Source: Pelagophyceae sp. CCMP2097
Lineage: Eukaryota > Sar > Pelagophyceae
Assembly: GCA_026770575.1 (NCBI GenBank)
Contig: MU657182.1
Location: 467,498-505,553 of the forward strand
Length of the DNA: 38,056 nt
Reading direction: 5' to 3'
Shown: piece by piece, positions 21,164 through 30,987 of the stretch
Layout: each line of letters begins with the position of its first letter
Numbering within the stretch: the first letter of the stretch is position 1
Program-made: the position numbers and the translations under genes
The notes under the pieces: model-generated
The model's database searches: none
Seen by the model: only the letters and a program-made list of their open reading frames with translations
What the model was told of the DNA's origin: nothing

Positions 21164-22514
21164 CTACAAGTAGTCGACGGGATTGGCGTCTGCGGCTTGC
21201 AAGGGCGTCGCGCGGCCTCGGTGCTCCGCCAGAGTGGCCGTCGGCGGGTAGAAAGTGCAGTTTCTTCCAAGCTTTTGCAACTCGAGGCGCATGCCTCCCT
21301 CTTCGAGGAAATGCAAGATGGCAAAGCCGGCGTTGTCATCAACAACATCGTCGTCGCAGCACCCGCCGCCGCCGCCGTTCTGCGAGTACCTGCAGTCGTC
21401 GTCCGGGCCGGACTCGCAGAGGGTGGCGTGCGTGTGGCCGAAGGAACAGCGAAAGTCGAAATCCTCATCCTCGGGCGAGTAAGCCGAAAAGAGAGCCTCG
21501 AGAGCACCGCAGCGGCCCGGGTAGTGCTGAAGGATCAAGACGTTTCTTTTCTGCGTCGCGTCGAACGCGCCCTCTGACGCCCCTGCCATGAGCATCGCCT
21601 CACCCGACAAGGCGACGTCGTCGAGTCTTTGCTGCAGGTTCAACGGCCCACAAACAGCGTTCAACTTCCGGCGGCCGTCGTCGTCACCGCCGATGCCGTG
21701 CGGGTCGACGCAGTTTTGGTCGAGGCCGTAGATTTCCAAATTCAAAGCGTCGATAGTATACTTGTAGTTAAAGTCCGGCAAATGAAAGTTCTCCGAGCCG
21801 GAAGGGCGGTAGCCGCCCTTGTCCGCGTCGAGCTGGTTGGCAGCGTACGCCCTAGAGGTTTTGATGCGGCGGAGGACGCATCCTCCCGACGGCAAAAAAG
21901 GAAGAGCCGCAGTCCAAAAAAAAGACGCACTGGCCGTCGATGGTGACGCGCGGCGCCTGCCAGGGGCACGTGGCGTAGAGGTCGCCGTCCCCGAGGTCGT
22001 GGTTGCCGAGCGCGGCCAACCAGGGCACGTCGGTCAAACCCGAGTAGACCGCGGCCCAGCGCGCCCACTGCTCCGCGCCGCCCTCGGCCTGGGCCTTGGC
22101 GCCCGTCCAGTAGAAGTTGTCGCCGGCGGCCCTGCGGAAAAGAAGCCTCGCGGGGGTCCGCCCGAAAAGCTCCGGCGACGCAACGCGGCGAGGCGCACCC
22201 GACGAAGAGCAGGCTCTTGCCCTGGGCCTCGAGCTGCGCGCGCTTCTCGCGCATGAGGTCGGCCACCTAAAGGCGATGGCATCGGTGTGCGAGTCATCTG
22301 GGGTTTGCCACTTTGCGACTCTGGTCCAAACGTCCTGCTGGCAGCATTTCCCCGTCGTTGCTGAGACGGCGAGGCCGAAGTCTGCGACGAGGAGCGCAAA
22401 GGCGTTTCCTCGATTCGGTGGGACGACGATGTTGAAAGCGTTGTCCTTCGGATCATAATGGTTCGTATACGCCGCCGCCTGCGCCGCGCCGAGCAGCACC
22501 GCCCACGGCGCCAT
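21164..22514 (-). CDS. Secreted metallophosphoesterase, acid-phosphatase type
   Basis: Exons 22514-22332, 22266-22199, 22131-21931 and 21851-21164 (minus) give 379 residues; introns of 65, 67 and 79 nt are all GT-AG. MAPWAVLLGAAQAAA is a signal peptide. The dimetal site reads in order: Asp45 in LLVADFGL, Asp88 in AAGDNFYWTG, Asn127-His128 in LGNHD, His in LILQHYPG, and the pair in SFGHTHATL. This is the calcineurin-like phosphoesterase set and fits tartrate-resistant/purple-acid-phosphatase relatives; substrate unknown. TIDGQ and AYAANQLDADKGGY meet cleanly across the third intron. A patch of acidic, Gly- and Cys-rich residues (about GGGGGCCDDDVVDD) follows GHTH. It lies just downstream of the two-TM gene in the same orientation. 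Confidence 0.85.
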
Positions 22515-22911
22515 CGAGGAACGTGCGAAGAAGAGCCGGCCCGGGGGGTGACGACGAGCGTGGGTTCCAACCCTTGTCGCAACCCTGACCCTCATGGTCG
22601 CTGAAACGAGGAGTCCAATGGAACAATGGAAATGAATCTTCCCGAGAAGCACCGGTCCTCGACTCCACCGACGCGCGTGCGCACCGCCGCAGGACCGGCG
22701 CGCCGCGCCGTGCGAGCGCAGCCGGGCACAGTCCAAAGATCGTTCCCCAAAGGTTTTTCTCCGTCTGGCGGAGAACCCCCCTCGCGTCGGCTTCTTCATT
22801 CGATGAGCCGATCGACACGACCGGAGATGGTGCTTCCAGTAGTGTCGACAGTGGCGCTGTATCATCTTTGGTGGTTGCTCTTGGAGCGTGTTAACATACA
22901 GACATTGGGCG
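22515..22911. other. Intergenic region upstream of the metallophosphoesterase gene
   Basis: About 400 bp between the stop of the two-TM gene and the ATG of the phosphatase, both on the minus strand. It presumably carries the phosphatase promoter. No motif, repeat or additional gene is evident. Confidence 0.45.
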
Positions 22912-24474
22912 TCACAGGTGGTTCGAAAACGAGACATGCCGCACCGGCGCGGGCCGCGCCGCGGGCTTCGAGCCCGGCATTCCATCCGACGGCCGCGACA
23001 AAGCTTCCGGCGGCGCGGGCGCGACCTTGTGCGGCCTCGCGGCGTTGTGCGGCCTCGCGAATGGCGCAAAGGGTCGGGGCGTCCGCGGCCGCGTCTCGAA
23101 TTCGAAGTCCAAAAGCTCGGCCTCCCACTCCTCGAGGAGCGCGGGCACGAAGCTCTCGGGGGCCTCCGCGTCGCCGTCGCTCGACGCGTCCGCGTCGCCG
23201 TAGATGGAAGCGCCGCTCGGTGCGTCGGCGCTGGGCGCGTGCCAAACGTGCGGCGCGTCGGCCCACGGTCTCGGCGGCGCCACGTCCGGCGCCGGAACCG
23301 CGCGCGGGTCCGAAACGCTCGGCGCTTCGACGTCGGCCGACTCCTTGAACTCCTCGGTGCCGCCTTGAAAGCCGCCTCGGATAGCCGCGGCGGTCGCGTC
23401 GTCGAACTCGGGCTCCTCGGCCCCCTTTGCGACGTCGATGCGGCGCTGCGAGTTGCGCCGGTGGACGGCCAAAGCGAGGTCCTTGGTGACCTTGTCTTTC
23501 TTGGCGCGCATCTTTTTCTTACGGCGAGAGGCCTTGTCTTGGTTCGCACGGTACTTTTGTTCGTTTTCCCACTTAAAAAGATAATCCTCCGCCCTTCGCG
23601 CCGTCGCGCCGGCGAGGTCGGACTCGGCCGTGGCCTCCCAGGGGGGCAATTTGTCCGGGCCGAGCCAGTAGCCTGCCCCGCAGAGAAAGGCGCAGAGCAC
23701 GTAGGAGAGCGCAGCCAGCACGAGACCAATCGTGCCTAGAGCACGGATCACCGCCGGCATGCGCTCGTACGCAGGCGCGCACGCCCGCGGCCACGCACGC
23801 GTGGCGCCGCCGGAGGAGCCGACGACAGTGTGCTGGATGATACCAAAGATGAGCACAGCCAGGGCGCCCTGCCAGAGCCAGCGGCGGCGCCAGACGGCCT
23901 CGTCGCGCCGCCGCGGCAGAGACAGTTTATATTCCACCTGCGACCGCACCTCGCCCTCGGCCACCTCGCGCTGCGCCTACGCGGGCAAAGCGTGGAGGCG
24001 GGCCGCCCAAAGGAGAAGAGCTCCGCCCTTGCGAGGGGCCGCGACGCCGCCTTGCACTTTGGCGGTGCAGTGCTTGCGCGCATAGACGAGGACGGCGAGT
24101 CGCTCGTCTGCTGCCACCTTTTGCCTCGCGGCTGCGAGGCCGCGGCCACCTTTATCGTTGACGTCGCGCGACGCTTCCGCTTCCGCCTCGCGCGCTTCGC
24201 GGTAGCCGTCTAAAACCCTCCCCGCCTCGGCGAGGATGACCTCCATCGCTTCGCGCGTGCGGCGCGGGGTTTCCAGGGAGCGCTGGAGCTTCTCCAGAAA
24301 AGCGACGTAGATAATCAGTTGCGCTTCTGTCATCGCCCCAATCCGCCCGGCCATGTTGCACGCGCCAGCGCCCTCGCCCTTGATCTCCTTGAGCATCTCG
24401 CCGAGCGTCGCCGCCCGCGGCGCCAAGACGCGCGCGTCCGACGACGACGCTGCCGAACCGGGCGGCGTCATCAT
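22912..24474 (-). CDS. Two-TM protein with basic and acidic cytosolic regions, unknown function
   Basis: Exons 24474-24058 and 23976-22912 (minus) around an 81-nt GT-AG intron give 493 residues. I do not recognise the family. Residues 1-139 are mainly helical and charged (LGEMLKEIKGEGAGA, AQLIIYVAFLEKLQRSLETP). After a basic stretch come two hydrophobic segments, about 174-192 (WQGALAVLIFGIIQHTVVG) and 217-241 (ALGTIGLVLAALSYVLCAFL). A Lys/Arg-rich run KASRRKKKMRAKKDKVTK follows, then an acidic, proline-rich, probably disordered tail ending VRHVSFSNHL. The second exon alone looks like a separate ORF, but its first codon would be GTG at 23964. The CTAC/TAG acceptor at 23977-23979 shows it is joined to the upstream exon. 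Confidence 0.65.
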
Positions 24475-25254
24475 GCCAGACGCGGGTCAGCCGCGAGGCG
24501 GCGCCCGGGGGAGTGACACCGATCGCTCACAGGCCCATCCTAACACGTCTTCGTCGACCCCCACGAACACGAGCCCACTGGCAGCGCGCCGTACTCGCCA
24601 AAATATTTGGGTCGTAAGACTATACCAAGCGGCGACCCACGCGTGGCGCGCATCCGCCATCTTCGAGGGCAGCCGGCGCCCGCTCGAGCTCGTCCCTCTG
24701 ACGAAAAAGGATTTGTTTCGGCCTTTTGTATCGTCTTTTCAAGTTAAGAGGACGCACTTTGAAGGGTGGATCTTAAGCAAGCAATTGGTTCCAATTTCAG
24801 TCCAGAATCCAAACGTCCCGACCGTGACACTGACAAGGAGCCCCCGAGAGCGAGTCGAAATCGTTCTACACTAGAGGAGCGTCCTCGTCGAACGTGCTCT
24901 ACCGCTCTTTTCTACGGAAATCTCAGCAGCAGAAGAAGCCCCCTCAAGGGGCCTTGTCTTCTTCTATTATGCACTGCACTGAGGCTGCTCAAACCAACAG
25001 ACAGGGCCGCACCCTCGCAGAGGTCTGTCAAACTTCCGCCCTGCGCGGAACAGCGATGAGTCGACCTGGCCGACAAGCTGGGCGCGGCCAGAACGATGAA
25101 CCCCTCCCTGAGACGAGTCCCACTCCATCGAGGCGATGGTAAATATCATTAGAAAAACAGGCACACACGAGCAAAAGCTGGCGCGGTGTCAAAGGTCCGT
25201 CGGCGGTCAAACGCCGCGGACATGAAAAACGGCGGTCAAACCGGGGCGGCGAAA
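24475..25254. other. 780-bp gene-free stretch
   Basis: Between the divergently placed two-TM gene start (24474) and the kelch gene stop (25255) I find no supported gene. GC content drops through much of it. It contains one copy of the 23-nt sequence shared with the inverted-repeat element at 5562-6069. A plus-strand open frame ending 24874 is open for 174 codons but has no recognisable domain and runs over the upstream gene on the other strand. Confidence 0.5.
24764..24786 (+). repeat. Solo copy of the 5562-6069 element end
   Basis: Exactly matches 6049-6071 over 23 nt, including GGATCTTAAGCAAGCAATT. The partner inverted copy is not found nearby, so this may be a remnant or a solo terminal repeat. 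Confidence 0.75.
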
Positions 25255-26760
25255 TCAGAGGAAGAGGTCGGTGGCATAGGGTCCGCGTGTCGCTGCGTTT
25301 GCGTCGTCGTCGTCGTCGGCAAAGTCGTCGGCATCGAAATCGTCGTCGTCCGGCGGCCCTCCGTCGCCAGCGTGCGACCGGTGCGGCCCGAGGTCTGGCA
25401 GCGCTAATGCGCACCTTTGCGTGAGCACAACGACTTCGGCGCATGTGCTGACAAACGTCGGGGCGAACGCCCGCGCGTCCGAATGCATACCCCCGCAGAC
25501 GAGCCTTTTGCCGCCCTGCAGCGCCGTCGCGTTGCAGCCGCCGCGGAAGAGGTTGAGGCCGCCGCACTTGACTTGTGACCATGCCGAAGTGTCCAAGTCG
25601 ATCATCCACGCGTCATCCAAGTCCAGCACGAGCGACCCGTAAGCCGTCACGGTAGCGTCCCGGCTCTGGTCGTGGCACGCGCCGCCCAGGATCAAAAGCG
25701 ACCCGAGGTCGCCGCCACCCGAGGCGTCCATACACGCCTCGATTGCAAAGCACGCCGCTTGGCACCGCGGCCGCGGGCCGGGTTGGCAGAGGACCTGGCT
25801 CCACTGCAGCTCGGGACCATCTGCGGCGAGTATGAAGACGTCGTCGAAAAACGTCTTGGTCCGGAGGTCCCAGCCTCCAAAGACTGCAATGGTCAGAGTC
25901 TCGGTTTTCAAAGTCGATGCAGAATGGCACCACCGAGGTTTCGGCACCGCCCCAGCCACGGCGACGGCGGCGGTCCACGTCGCCGTCTCGTAGTGGAAGG
26001 CGCTCACGCTCGAGACGGTCTCGAACGTGTCTCGCTGCGCCTCCGCGCTGCGGGTGACGCGGCCGAAAAGGAATAAAAGCCTCTTTTGCGCTGCGTCGTC
26101 GTGGCAAGAGTGGCCGGCAGTCGCCGCAGTGGCGTCCGACTCAGCGCTCGGCTCGACGCGCCGCCATTTCGCCTCGACTTTGTCGTTCTCGACGCACACA
26201 TCGACGCGCCAGATGCCCGCGTCGTCGCCTCCTACCGACTCCCCTCCAAAGACCCAGACCGACCCAGCCGCCGCCGTCGCCGTGTGCTGCCACCGCGCGC
26301 CCGGCCGCCGCTCGGCGACAGGCGCGTCGGCCTCGGGGGCTTGCGGGCCGCCGATGCGCGGCTCCCAGGCCCAGCCTTGGCGCTGCGTGAACGTCATCCC
26401 GCGGCCGTTGAACCTGAAACCGCTCGCCGCCCCGCCATGCGCGTAGAGCGCGTCGCCGCCGACGGGCCAAACGACGGCGCCGCTGAGGCCGGATGGTAAG
26501 GCAGAGTGATATTCTAGGCCTAAAGGCACGCCCGTCGTGACCGCGCAGCACTGCTGTAACTTGCGTCGCCACCAATCCGCGGGCCGCGTCGGCGCCGCGC
26601 CGCCGTCGCCCGCGACGTGCTGGTAGTAGAGCGCGCGCCACGGGCCATAGACGTGCACGGCCGCGGCCGCGGCTTTGCCACTGCAGGCGTACCGCCCGAG
26701 ACCCCCGGCGCCGAGCCAGTCCAAGCAGCCGCGCGGACCTTCGAGGCTCGGGTCACACAT
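25255..26760 (-). CDS. Kelch-repeat protein with Asp-rich tail
   Basis: A single open exon of 501 residues from ATG 26760 (MCDPSLEGPRGCLDWLGAG). The frame stays open upstream to 26874, but only with a TTG at its start, so the true N-terminus or an upstream exon is uncertain. Kelch-like blades are visible: RWQHTATAAAGSVWVFGGES, KPRWCHSASTLKTETLTI followed by AVFGGWDLRTKTFFDDVFIL, and GSLLILGGACHD. Each has the hydrophobic-GG turn and paired aromatic residues. The C-terminus is strongly acidic (DDDDFDADDFADDDDD). Kelch propellers usually mediate protein contacts; no partner can be inferred. It follows the PHD-finger gene in the same orientation. Confidence 0.75.
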   Translation of the reverse strand: MCDPSLEGPRGCLDWLGAGGLGRYACSGKAAAAAVHVYGPWRALYYQHVAGDGGAAPTRPADWWRRKLQQCCAVTTGVPLGLEYHSALPSGLSGAVVWPVGGDALYAHGGAASGFRFNGRGMTFTQRQGWAWEPRIGGPQAPEADAPVAERRPGARWQHTATAAAGSVWVFGGESVGGDDAGIWRVDVCVENDKVEAKWRRVEPSAESDATAATAGHSCHDDAAQKRLLFLFGRVTRSAEAQRDTFETVSSVSAFHYETATWTAAVAVAGAVPKPRWCHSASTLKTETLTIAVFGGWDLRTKTFFDDVFILAADGPELQWSQVLCQPGPRPRCQAACFAIEACMDASGGGDLGSLLILGGACHDQSRDATVTAYGSLVLDLDDAWMIDLDTSAWSQVKCGGLNLFRGGCNATALQGGKRLVCGGMHSDARAFAPTFVSTCAEVVVLTQRCALALPDLGPHRSHAGDGGPPDDDDFDADDFADDDDDANAATRGPYATDLFL

Positions 26761-27121
26761 GCACCATCGAAGGGTCGGACTAAGCGCGGCGGCTATGGCC
26801 GGGGCGGCTCGACGGCCGAGGCGGCGGAGCTGACGGCGCGCGCTAAGCGCGCGGGCCGGGGTAAGATACCGCAACTTAAATTCGTTCGGCGACCATCTTT
26901 GATGACGGTGCCAGTGTGGTCAACGGCGTCACGACGGTGACGGCATTCCTGCATGTCAAGGGCTGCTCGGGTCCCCTGCCGAGCGCCTCGCATCGGTCTG
27001 GGGGCCTCGGCCGGCCTGCCTTAATGCACGTTTTTCAACGGCGAGGAACGTCGATGGGTTCTTGGGCCTTCGCCCGGGTCTTGGGCCTTCGCCCGGGTGG
27101 CCGCGCCGTTTCGGGGCTCGG
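26761..27121. other. Intergenic region with a 19-bp tandem repeat
   Basis: Lies between the kelch start and the PHD-gene stop, both minus strand. It contains CTTGGGCCTTCGCCCGGGT twice in tandem (27061-27079 and 27080-27098, perfect). If the kelch gene has an upstream exon it would be here, but I could not place one. Confidence 0.5.
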
Positions 27122-28643
27122 CTAGATCTCGGCCGCGGTGAACTCAGCGTCGCCGTCGACGTCTTCCTGGACGTCGCCGAAGAGGGCCTTGTCCAGCGCC
27201 GTGTAGTCGACGCGGGCTCGCTTGCGAGGGCCTAGCGGCGTTTGGTCCGTAGGGGACCGTAAAACAGAGGGTCCGCAAGCACCTTCGATGATGTTGGACT
27301 CGGAGAGATCGTCGACGTGCGGCGCCGGTTCCGCACCACCGAGCGCGGCCAGCTCCTCGGCGTCGATGGGCGCCTCGTCTTCGTCGTTGTCGCCCGAAGA
27401 GTCGTCGCCGTCAGAAGACGAAGCGACGTCGCCGTCGGCGGCCGCCTCGCCCGTGGGCACCATCTCGCCGGCGGGCTCCGCGGAAGCGCCAAGGGCGGCG
27501 GCGCCGAGGGCGGCGGCGCCGAGGTATTCGGCGCCGAGGGCGGCGGCGGCGGCGTAAGCGGCGGTGGCGTCGGTGGGGCCGCCGCCGGCGTTAGCGCGCC
27601 AAGCGGCGGCGGCGGCGGCCGCGTCCAAGGGCTCGGCCCCGTTCATCGGCGGCTCGTTCATCGGCGGTTCGTCAGTCTCGGAAGCTTCAGATTGGAAGTC
27701 CGAGTCGGCGGCCTCGTCGTAGTTCGTCTCGTCAAAGGCGAGGATGGAATTCGTAGGCTCGGCCTTTTCCTCGACGGCCTCGTCCTCGTACTCGTCCGCG
27801 AGCACGTCGGCCCACTTCTCGCAAGTCCACTCGTCGTCCTCCTCGCGCTCGTACTCCTCGTTCAGCTTGCTGATGCACCGGTCCAGGCAGCTGCACTGGT
27901 GGCAGAACCTAGAGGCGGAGTTTGAACAGATGATCCATTTCCCGAGTGCGCGCACCAGTCGTCTTCGGGCCCACCCAGCTTCGCCTTGTCCAGCACCGGG
28001 TCGGCGCACTGCATGTGGAAGGCGCGGAAGCCTAGCGGCGGTTCAATATCGCTGCGAACGCAAATCGCATCCCACAACTCACACCCCGCGCGGTCGCAGA
28101 GGACGATGTCGTTGGCCTCGCAGGCGTCGAGGCCGCCGCAGACGGCGCAGGCGACCTGCTCGACGTAGACGCCGATTTCGGTCGTGGCCCCGTCCCACCT
28201 CGTGGCCGGGTACAGAGTGGCGACTTCTCGGAGGACGGCGCGGATGCCTTCCCGAGCGACGACAAGCTTCTGCCGCGCCAGCGCGAGCTCGCCCATGGGC
28301 TTGACGCGTTTATCGCCCGCACTGGTACCGTACGTCTCGAGCAGGAAGCCTACAAAACGCGCCGCCAGTTTAAAAAAGCCAAAAGCGCATTCCACCGTTG
28401 AAATGCGAAACACGCACGCGCGCTGCGGGCCCGCGAGAGGTGGTTGTCGATGGTGGCCTCGTAGGCGGCCCAGCGCGAGGTGATGGCGCGGGAGCGCGAC
28501 TTCTTCGCAGGCACCGTTACAGCGGCGGCCGCCGCCGCCGCCGCCGCGAGAGCGGCCTGCTGCTGCGGCTGCTCGATTGGTGGCCGCGGGATGCCGTTGT
28601 ACGGGCCGAGCCTGGCCTCTAGGATTTTTAGGAGGTGCGCCAT
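27122..28643 (-). CDS. PHD-finger protein with Ala-rich and acidic C-terminal region
   Basis: Exons 28643-28418, 28349-27956 and 27908-27122 (minus) give 468 residues; introns of 68 and 47 nt are GT-AG. The N-terminus MAHLLKILEARLGPYNG is followed by a Gln/Ala run and basic KKSRSR. After a helical segment a PHD-like zinc finger spans about 143-214: CAVCGG, LCDRAGCELWDAICV, the FHMQC His-Cys pair, and DDWFCHQCSCLDRC restored exactly by splicing. The C-terminal half is rich in Ala, Gly, Asp and Glu (AALGAAALGASAEP) and ends near a basic patch GPRKRARVDYTALDKALFGD. PHD fingers usually read histone tails, so a nuclear chromatin role is likely; ligand residues differ enough that histone specificity cannot be called. 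Confidence 0.82.
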
Positions 28644-28802
28644 GACCCGCGCCGCCCAAGACGGGTCGCCCTGACTTCAAATCACACCTTCGGCGAAGGA
28701 TTGGATGAAACCCAAAGGACCCTTGACTCGGAAACCAACGAAGAACGAAGTGCAGCCACGCCCCCGGCGGCGCAGGAGGTTCTTCGCGGTCGACGCGGCG
28801 CC
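28644..28802. promoter_or_regulatory. Divergent 159-bp region between PHD and SAFAP-preprotein genes
   Basis: Two start codons face away from each other across 159 bp, so a shared promoter region is likely. I see no distinct TATA element or repeat. Confidence 0.35.
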
Positions 28803-29439
28803 ATGGCGAAGCTCTTGGTTGTGCTGGCGCTGCTGGCGCCTTGCGTCTCTGCGTTTGCGCCGTCGAAGAGATGGGCCACGCAGACGGTTCGCTTCTCCGA
28901 GGATGAGGACTCGGAAGATGGGCGCAAGGCGCTGCGCCGCAAGCGCGACGACAACGACTTTCTCGCGTTTGCGGCGAGTCCCCCGGGGACGATCCGGAGG
29001 CTTTTGCGGCTTTGAAACGACTCTGTCTATAGGCGGAGCTGGGCATGATCGACGAAGCTAGCGTGGAAAAGGAGCGCGCCCTCCAGGCCAAAAACATGGC
29101 GCCCGCCCGCGTCGATGACGACCGAGTGTCCCCCCCCCCCCCCGAAGCATGCTTGACGAGTCGATCTAGGCCGTCACGGACTACGACATCGCTCAGTCGA
29201 AATTCGGCGGCTGGGTCGGCGGGTTTCTCGTCGGGACGCCGATGAGCGACGAGCGGCCCACGGACGAAGAGGACTTCGCCTCGCGCCTCGTGAGTCCCCC
29301 GGGGGCGACCCGGCTTTTGCGGCTTTGAAACGACGCCCTCTAGTCGAAGCGCGTCGAGGAGCGCCGGCTCGAGCTTGGGATGGATCAGCACGACTCGACG
29401 CGCAACCTCTACAACCCCGACGGCCTGCGCGAAGGCTGA
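28803..29439 (+). CDS. Small plastid-targeted protein (SAFAP signal), unknown function
   Basis: Exons 28803-28973, 29033-29125, 29170-29289 and 29344-29439 encode 159 residues. MAKLLVVLALLAPCVSAFAP is a signal peptide ending in the SAFAP motif, whose Phe marks the bipartite plastid presequence of stramenopiles; import into the secondary plastid follows from that. The mature part is small and charged: LRRKRDDNDFLAF, AELGMIDEASVEKERALQAK, AVTDYDIAQSKFGGWVGGFL, SKRVEERRLELGMDQ, with NLYNPDGLREG at the end. I do not recognise a family. Introns 1 (28974-29032, GC donor) and 3 (29290-29343, GT donor) are copies of one another. Intron 2 (29126-29169) contains 14 consecutive C. Joining all exons gives exactly 160 codons. 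Confidence 0.82.
28974..29032 (+). repeat. Introner-like intron copy A (GC donor)
   Basis: This 59-nt intron begins GCGAGTCCCCCGGGG and shares an identical 23-nt block (28999-29021) with the intron at 29290-29343 of the same gene. The two differ mainly by one 3-nt insertion, a few substitutions, and their last 10-11 nt before the TAG acceptor. Confidence 0.85.
29290..29343 (+). repeat. Introner-like intron copy B (GT donor)
   Basis: This 54-nt intron begins GTGAGTCCCCCGGGGG; the identical block lies at 29312-29334. It differs from copy A at the second base, T here and C there, so one family of intron sequence is used with both donor types. Confidence 0.85.
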
Positions 29440-29651
29440 GCCACTCCTGGCCACGCGGGCCTCCCACCTCACGCCCTTTCGAGCGCCGCGGACGCCCCGG
29501 CGGCGCTATTAAGAAACGCTTCTTCTTCTGTGTCGCACTCCAAGTGCTCATCCCTGCCCCGACGTGCTTTCCCGCGTCGGTGTTGCCGCGTCGGTCCCCG
29601 GGCCCCTCGGGATCCCTAGAGGTGTGCATGCGAATGTTGAAATAAAAGTGA

Positions 29652-30896
29652 TTACTCGGCCTGTGCGCCGGCGCCGCCGAGGAGGTGGTAGAGGAGGATG
29701 GCCCCGGCCACGGACACGTTGAGCGAGTCCAAGTCTTCGTCGCCGGCGGACCGCGTGGCGCGCGGCTTGGACTCGATCTTGACGAGGCCGGAGCAGGCCT
29801 TGATTACATTGGTCCGCAGCCCCTTGCCCTCGCTGCCGAGGACGAGCAGCGTGGGCTCGTTGGTGGCGACGGAGCGGAGCGGTAGTGCGTCGTTGCGCCC
29901 GGCGGCGCCGAGGACGCGCCAGCCGTTGAGTTGGGAAGCGCGGAGGAAAGTTACCATGTCGTCGACTGCATGAACCACCATTTGTTCCATCGCCCCCGAC
30001 GAAGCCTTGGACACCGCCGCACTCAACGGCGCAGAGTTCTTCGTGCACGTGATGACGCCCGCCGCGTCCAAGAACGCGGCCGTGCGCAGCAACGCGCCGA
30101 GGTTCTGCGGATCGGAAAGTTCATCTAAAACGAGCCACACGGGCGGCGCCCCCGGCGGGTACGCGTTTAAAGCGAGGCCGTCGCCCTCGACGTCCTCTCC
30201 GAGCTCGCGGAATAGTAAAGGCGCCGCGCAGAGCACAAAGCCCTGGTGCGGCCGCTGGCCGTCTAAGGACCCCACCGCTTGGTTCAACTGGTCCTTTGGG
30301 CACCTTACGACCGGAATCCTTAAACCTTCGGCGAGCTCGAAGATGGCGCGCAGAGCGTCTTTGTCCTTGCGCTTCGCCTCGTCCAGCGAGTCGGAGACGT
30401 ATAAAGCGTAGAGCGGGTCGCGCCGCTGGCTCTTGAGCGCGGCGAGGACGGGCGAGACGCCGTAGACGAAATCGGGCTCCTCGTGGGAAAATTGGTCCCA
30501 GTGCCGCGGCTGCCGCTCGCGCCGCGTCCACGCCGGGCCCTCGTCGCCGCCGCCACGGCGCCGGTCGTCGGGCACGTCGGCCGCGCCGCCGGAGCGCGGC
30601 GCGCTGCGGCGATCCGAACCGCCCGTGGCGCCGCCCGGGGTGCGCGGCCGCCGCGTGTCGCGCGTGTCGCCGCCGCGCGATGCGCCACCCGTGCCGCCCT
30701 TGTTGTAGGGGCGGTCGCGCGGGTCTCGCGCCGGCCGTCGGGGCGGCGCCGGCGAGCCGATAGATCGTCCATCGCCGCCGCCCTCGTCGCCACCCCACGA
30801 TGAGACGACCGTCGAGGTCCGGCGCGCGCCGGTTCGCAGCGCCGGGGCGAGCGCGCGCGCCGTCGCGAAGAGGGCGACCATACTACGTATTCTCAT
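29652..30896 (-). CDS. SpoU/TrmH-family rRNA 2'-O-methyltransferase, organelle-targeted
   Basis: A single exon of 414 residues from ATG 30896 (MRIRSMVALFATARALAPAL). The frame stays open upstream to 31226, but only from a GTG and across the opposite gene's start, so the longer form is rejected. Residues about 1-25 look like a plastid or mitochondrial presequence, then an Arg/Gly/Asp-rich disordered stretch to about 135. The substrate-binding domain starts FVYGVSPVLAALKSQ. The catalytic SPOUT knot has motif 1 LSDPQNLGALLRTAAF, motif 2 LLVLGSEGKGL and motif 3 SLNVSVAGAILLY. These are the Mrm1/RlmB-type motifs, which methylate a ribose in large-subunit rRNA. The exact rRNA position is not predictable here. 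Confidence 0.9.
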   Translation of the reverse strand: MRIRSMVALFATARALAPALRTGARRTSTVVSSWGGDEGGGDGRSIGSPAPPRRPARDPRDRPYNKGGTGGASRGGDTRDTRRPRTPGGATGGSDRRSAPRSGGAADVPDDRRRGGGDEGPAWTRRERQPRHWDQFSHEEPDFVYGVSPVLAALKSQRRDPLYALYVSDSLDEAKRKDKDALRAIFELAEGLRIPVVRCPKDQLNQAVGSLDGQRPHQGFVLCAAPLLFRELGEDVEGDGLALNAYPPGAPPVWLVLDELSDPQNLGALLRTAAFLDAAGVITCTKNSAPLSAAVSKASSGAMEQMVVHAVDDMVTFLRASQLNGWRVLGAAGRNDALPLRSVATNEPTLLVLGSEGKGLRTNVIKACSGLVKIESKPRATRSAGDEDLDSLNVSVAGAILLYHLLGGAGAQAE

Positions 30897-30987
30897 TTCG
30901 AGTGATGCAACTATCGCCGTTTCTGCAGACCGGGTTGTGTGAAAACCCGGTGGAAAGGCCCCTTGAACCGCATCTCCACCGAGGCGC
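30897..30987. promoter_or_regulatory. 91-bp divergent promoter region
   Basis: The methyltransferase and ChaN-like genes are transcribed away from each other with only 91 bp between start codons, so their promoters must overlap or be shared. Both products are predicted to be organelle proteins. Confidence 0.4.

Noticed and set aside
22912..23964. Separate 350-residue gene starting at 23964
   Set aside because: The first codon is GTG, and a TAG acceptor directly upstream joins it in frame to exon 24474-24058.
24353..24874. 173-residue plus-strand open frame
   Set aside because: Starts over the opposite gene, changes composition midway and shows no domain.
26761..26874. Extra 38 residues at the kelch protein N-terminus
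   Set aside because: The frame opens only from TTG; ATG 26760 is the first methionine, although an upstream exon remains possible.
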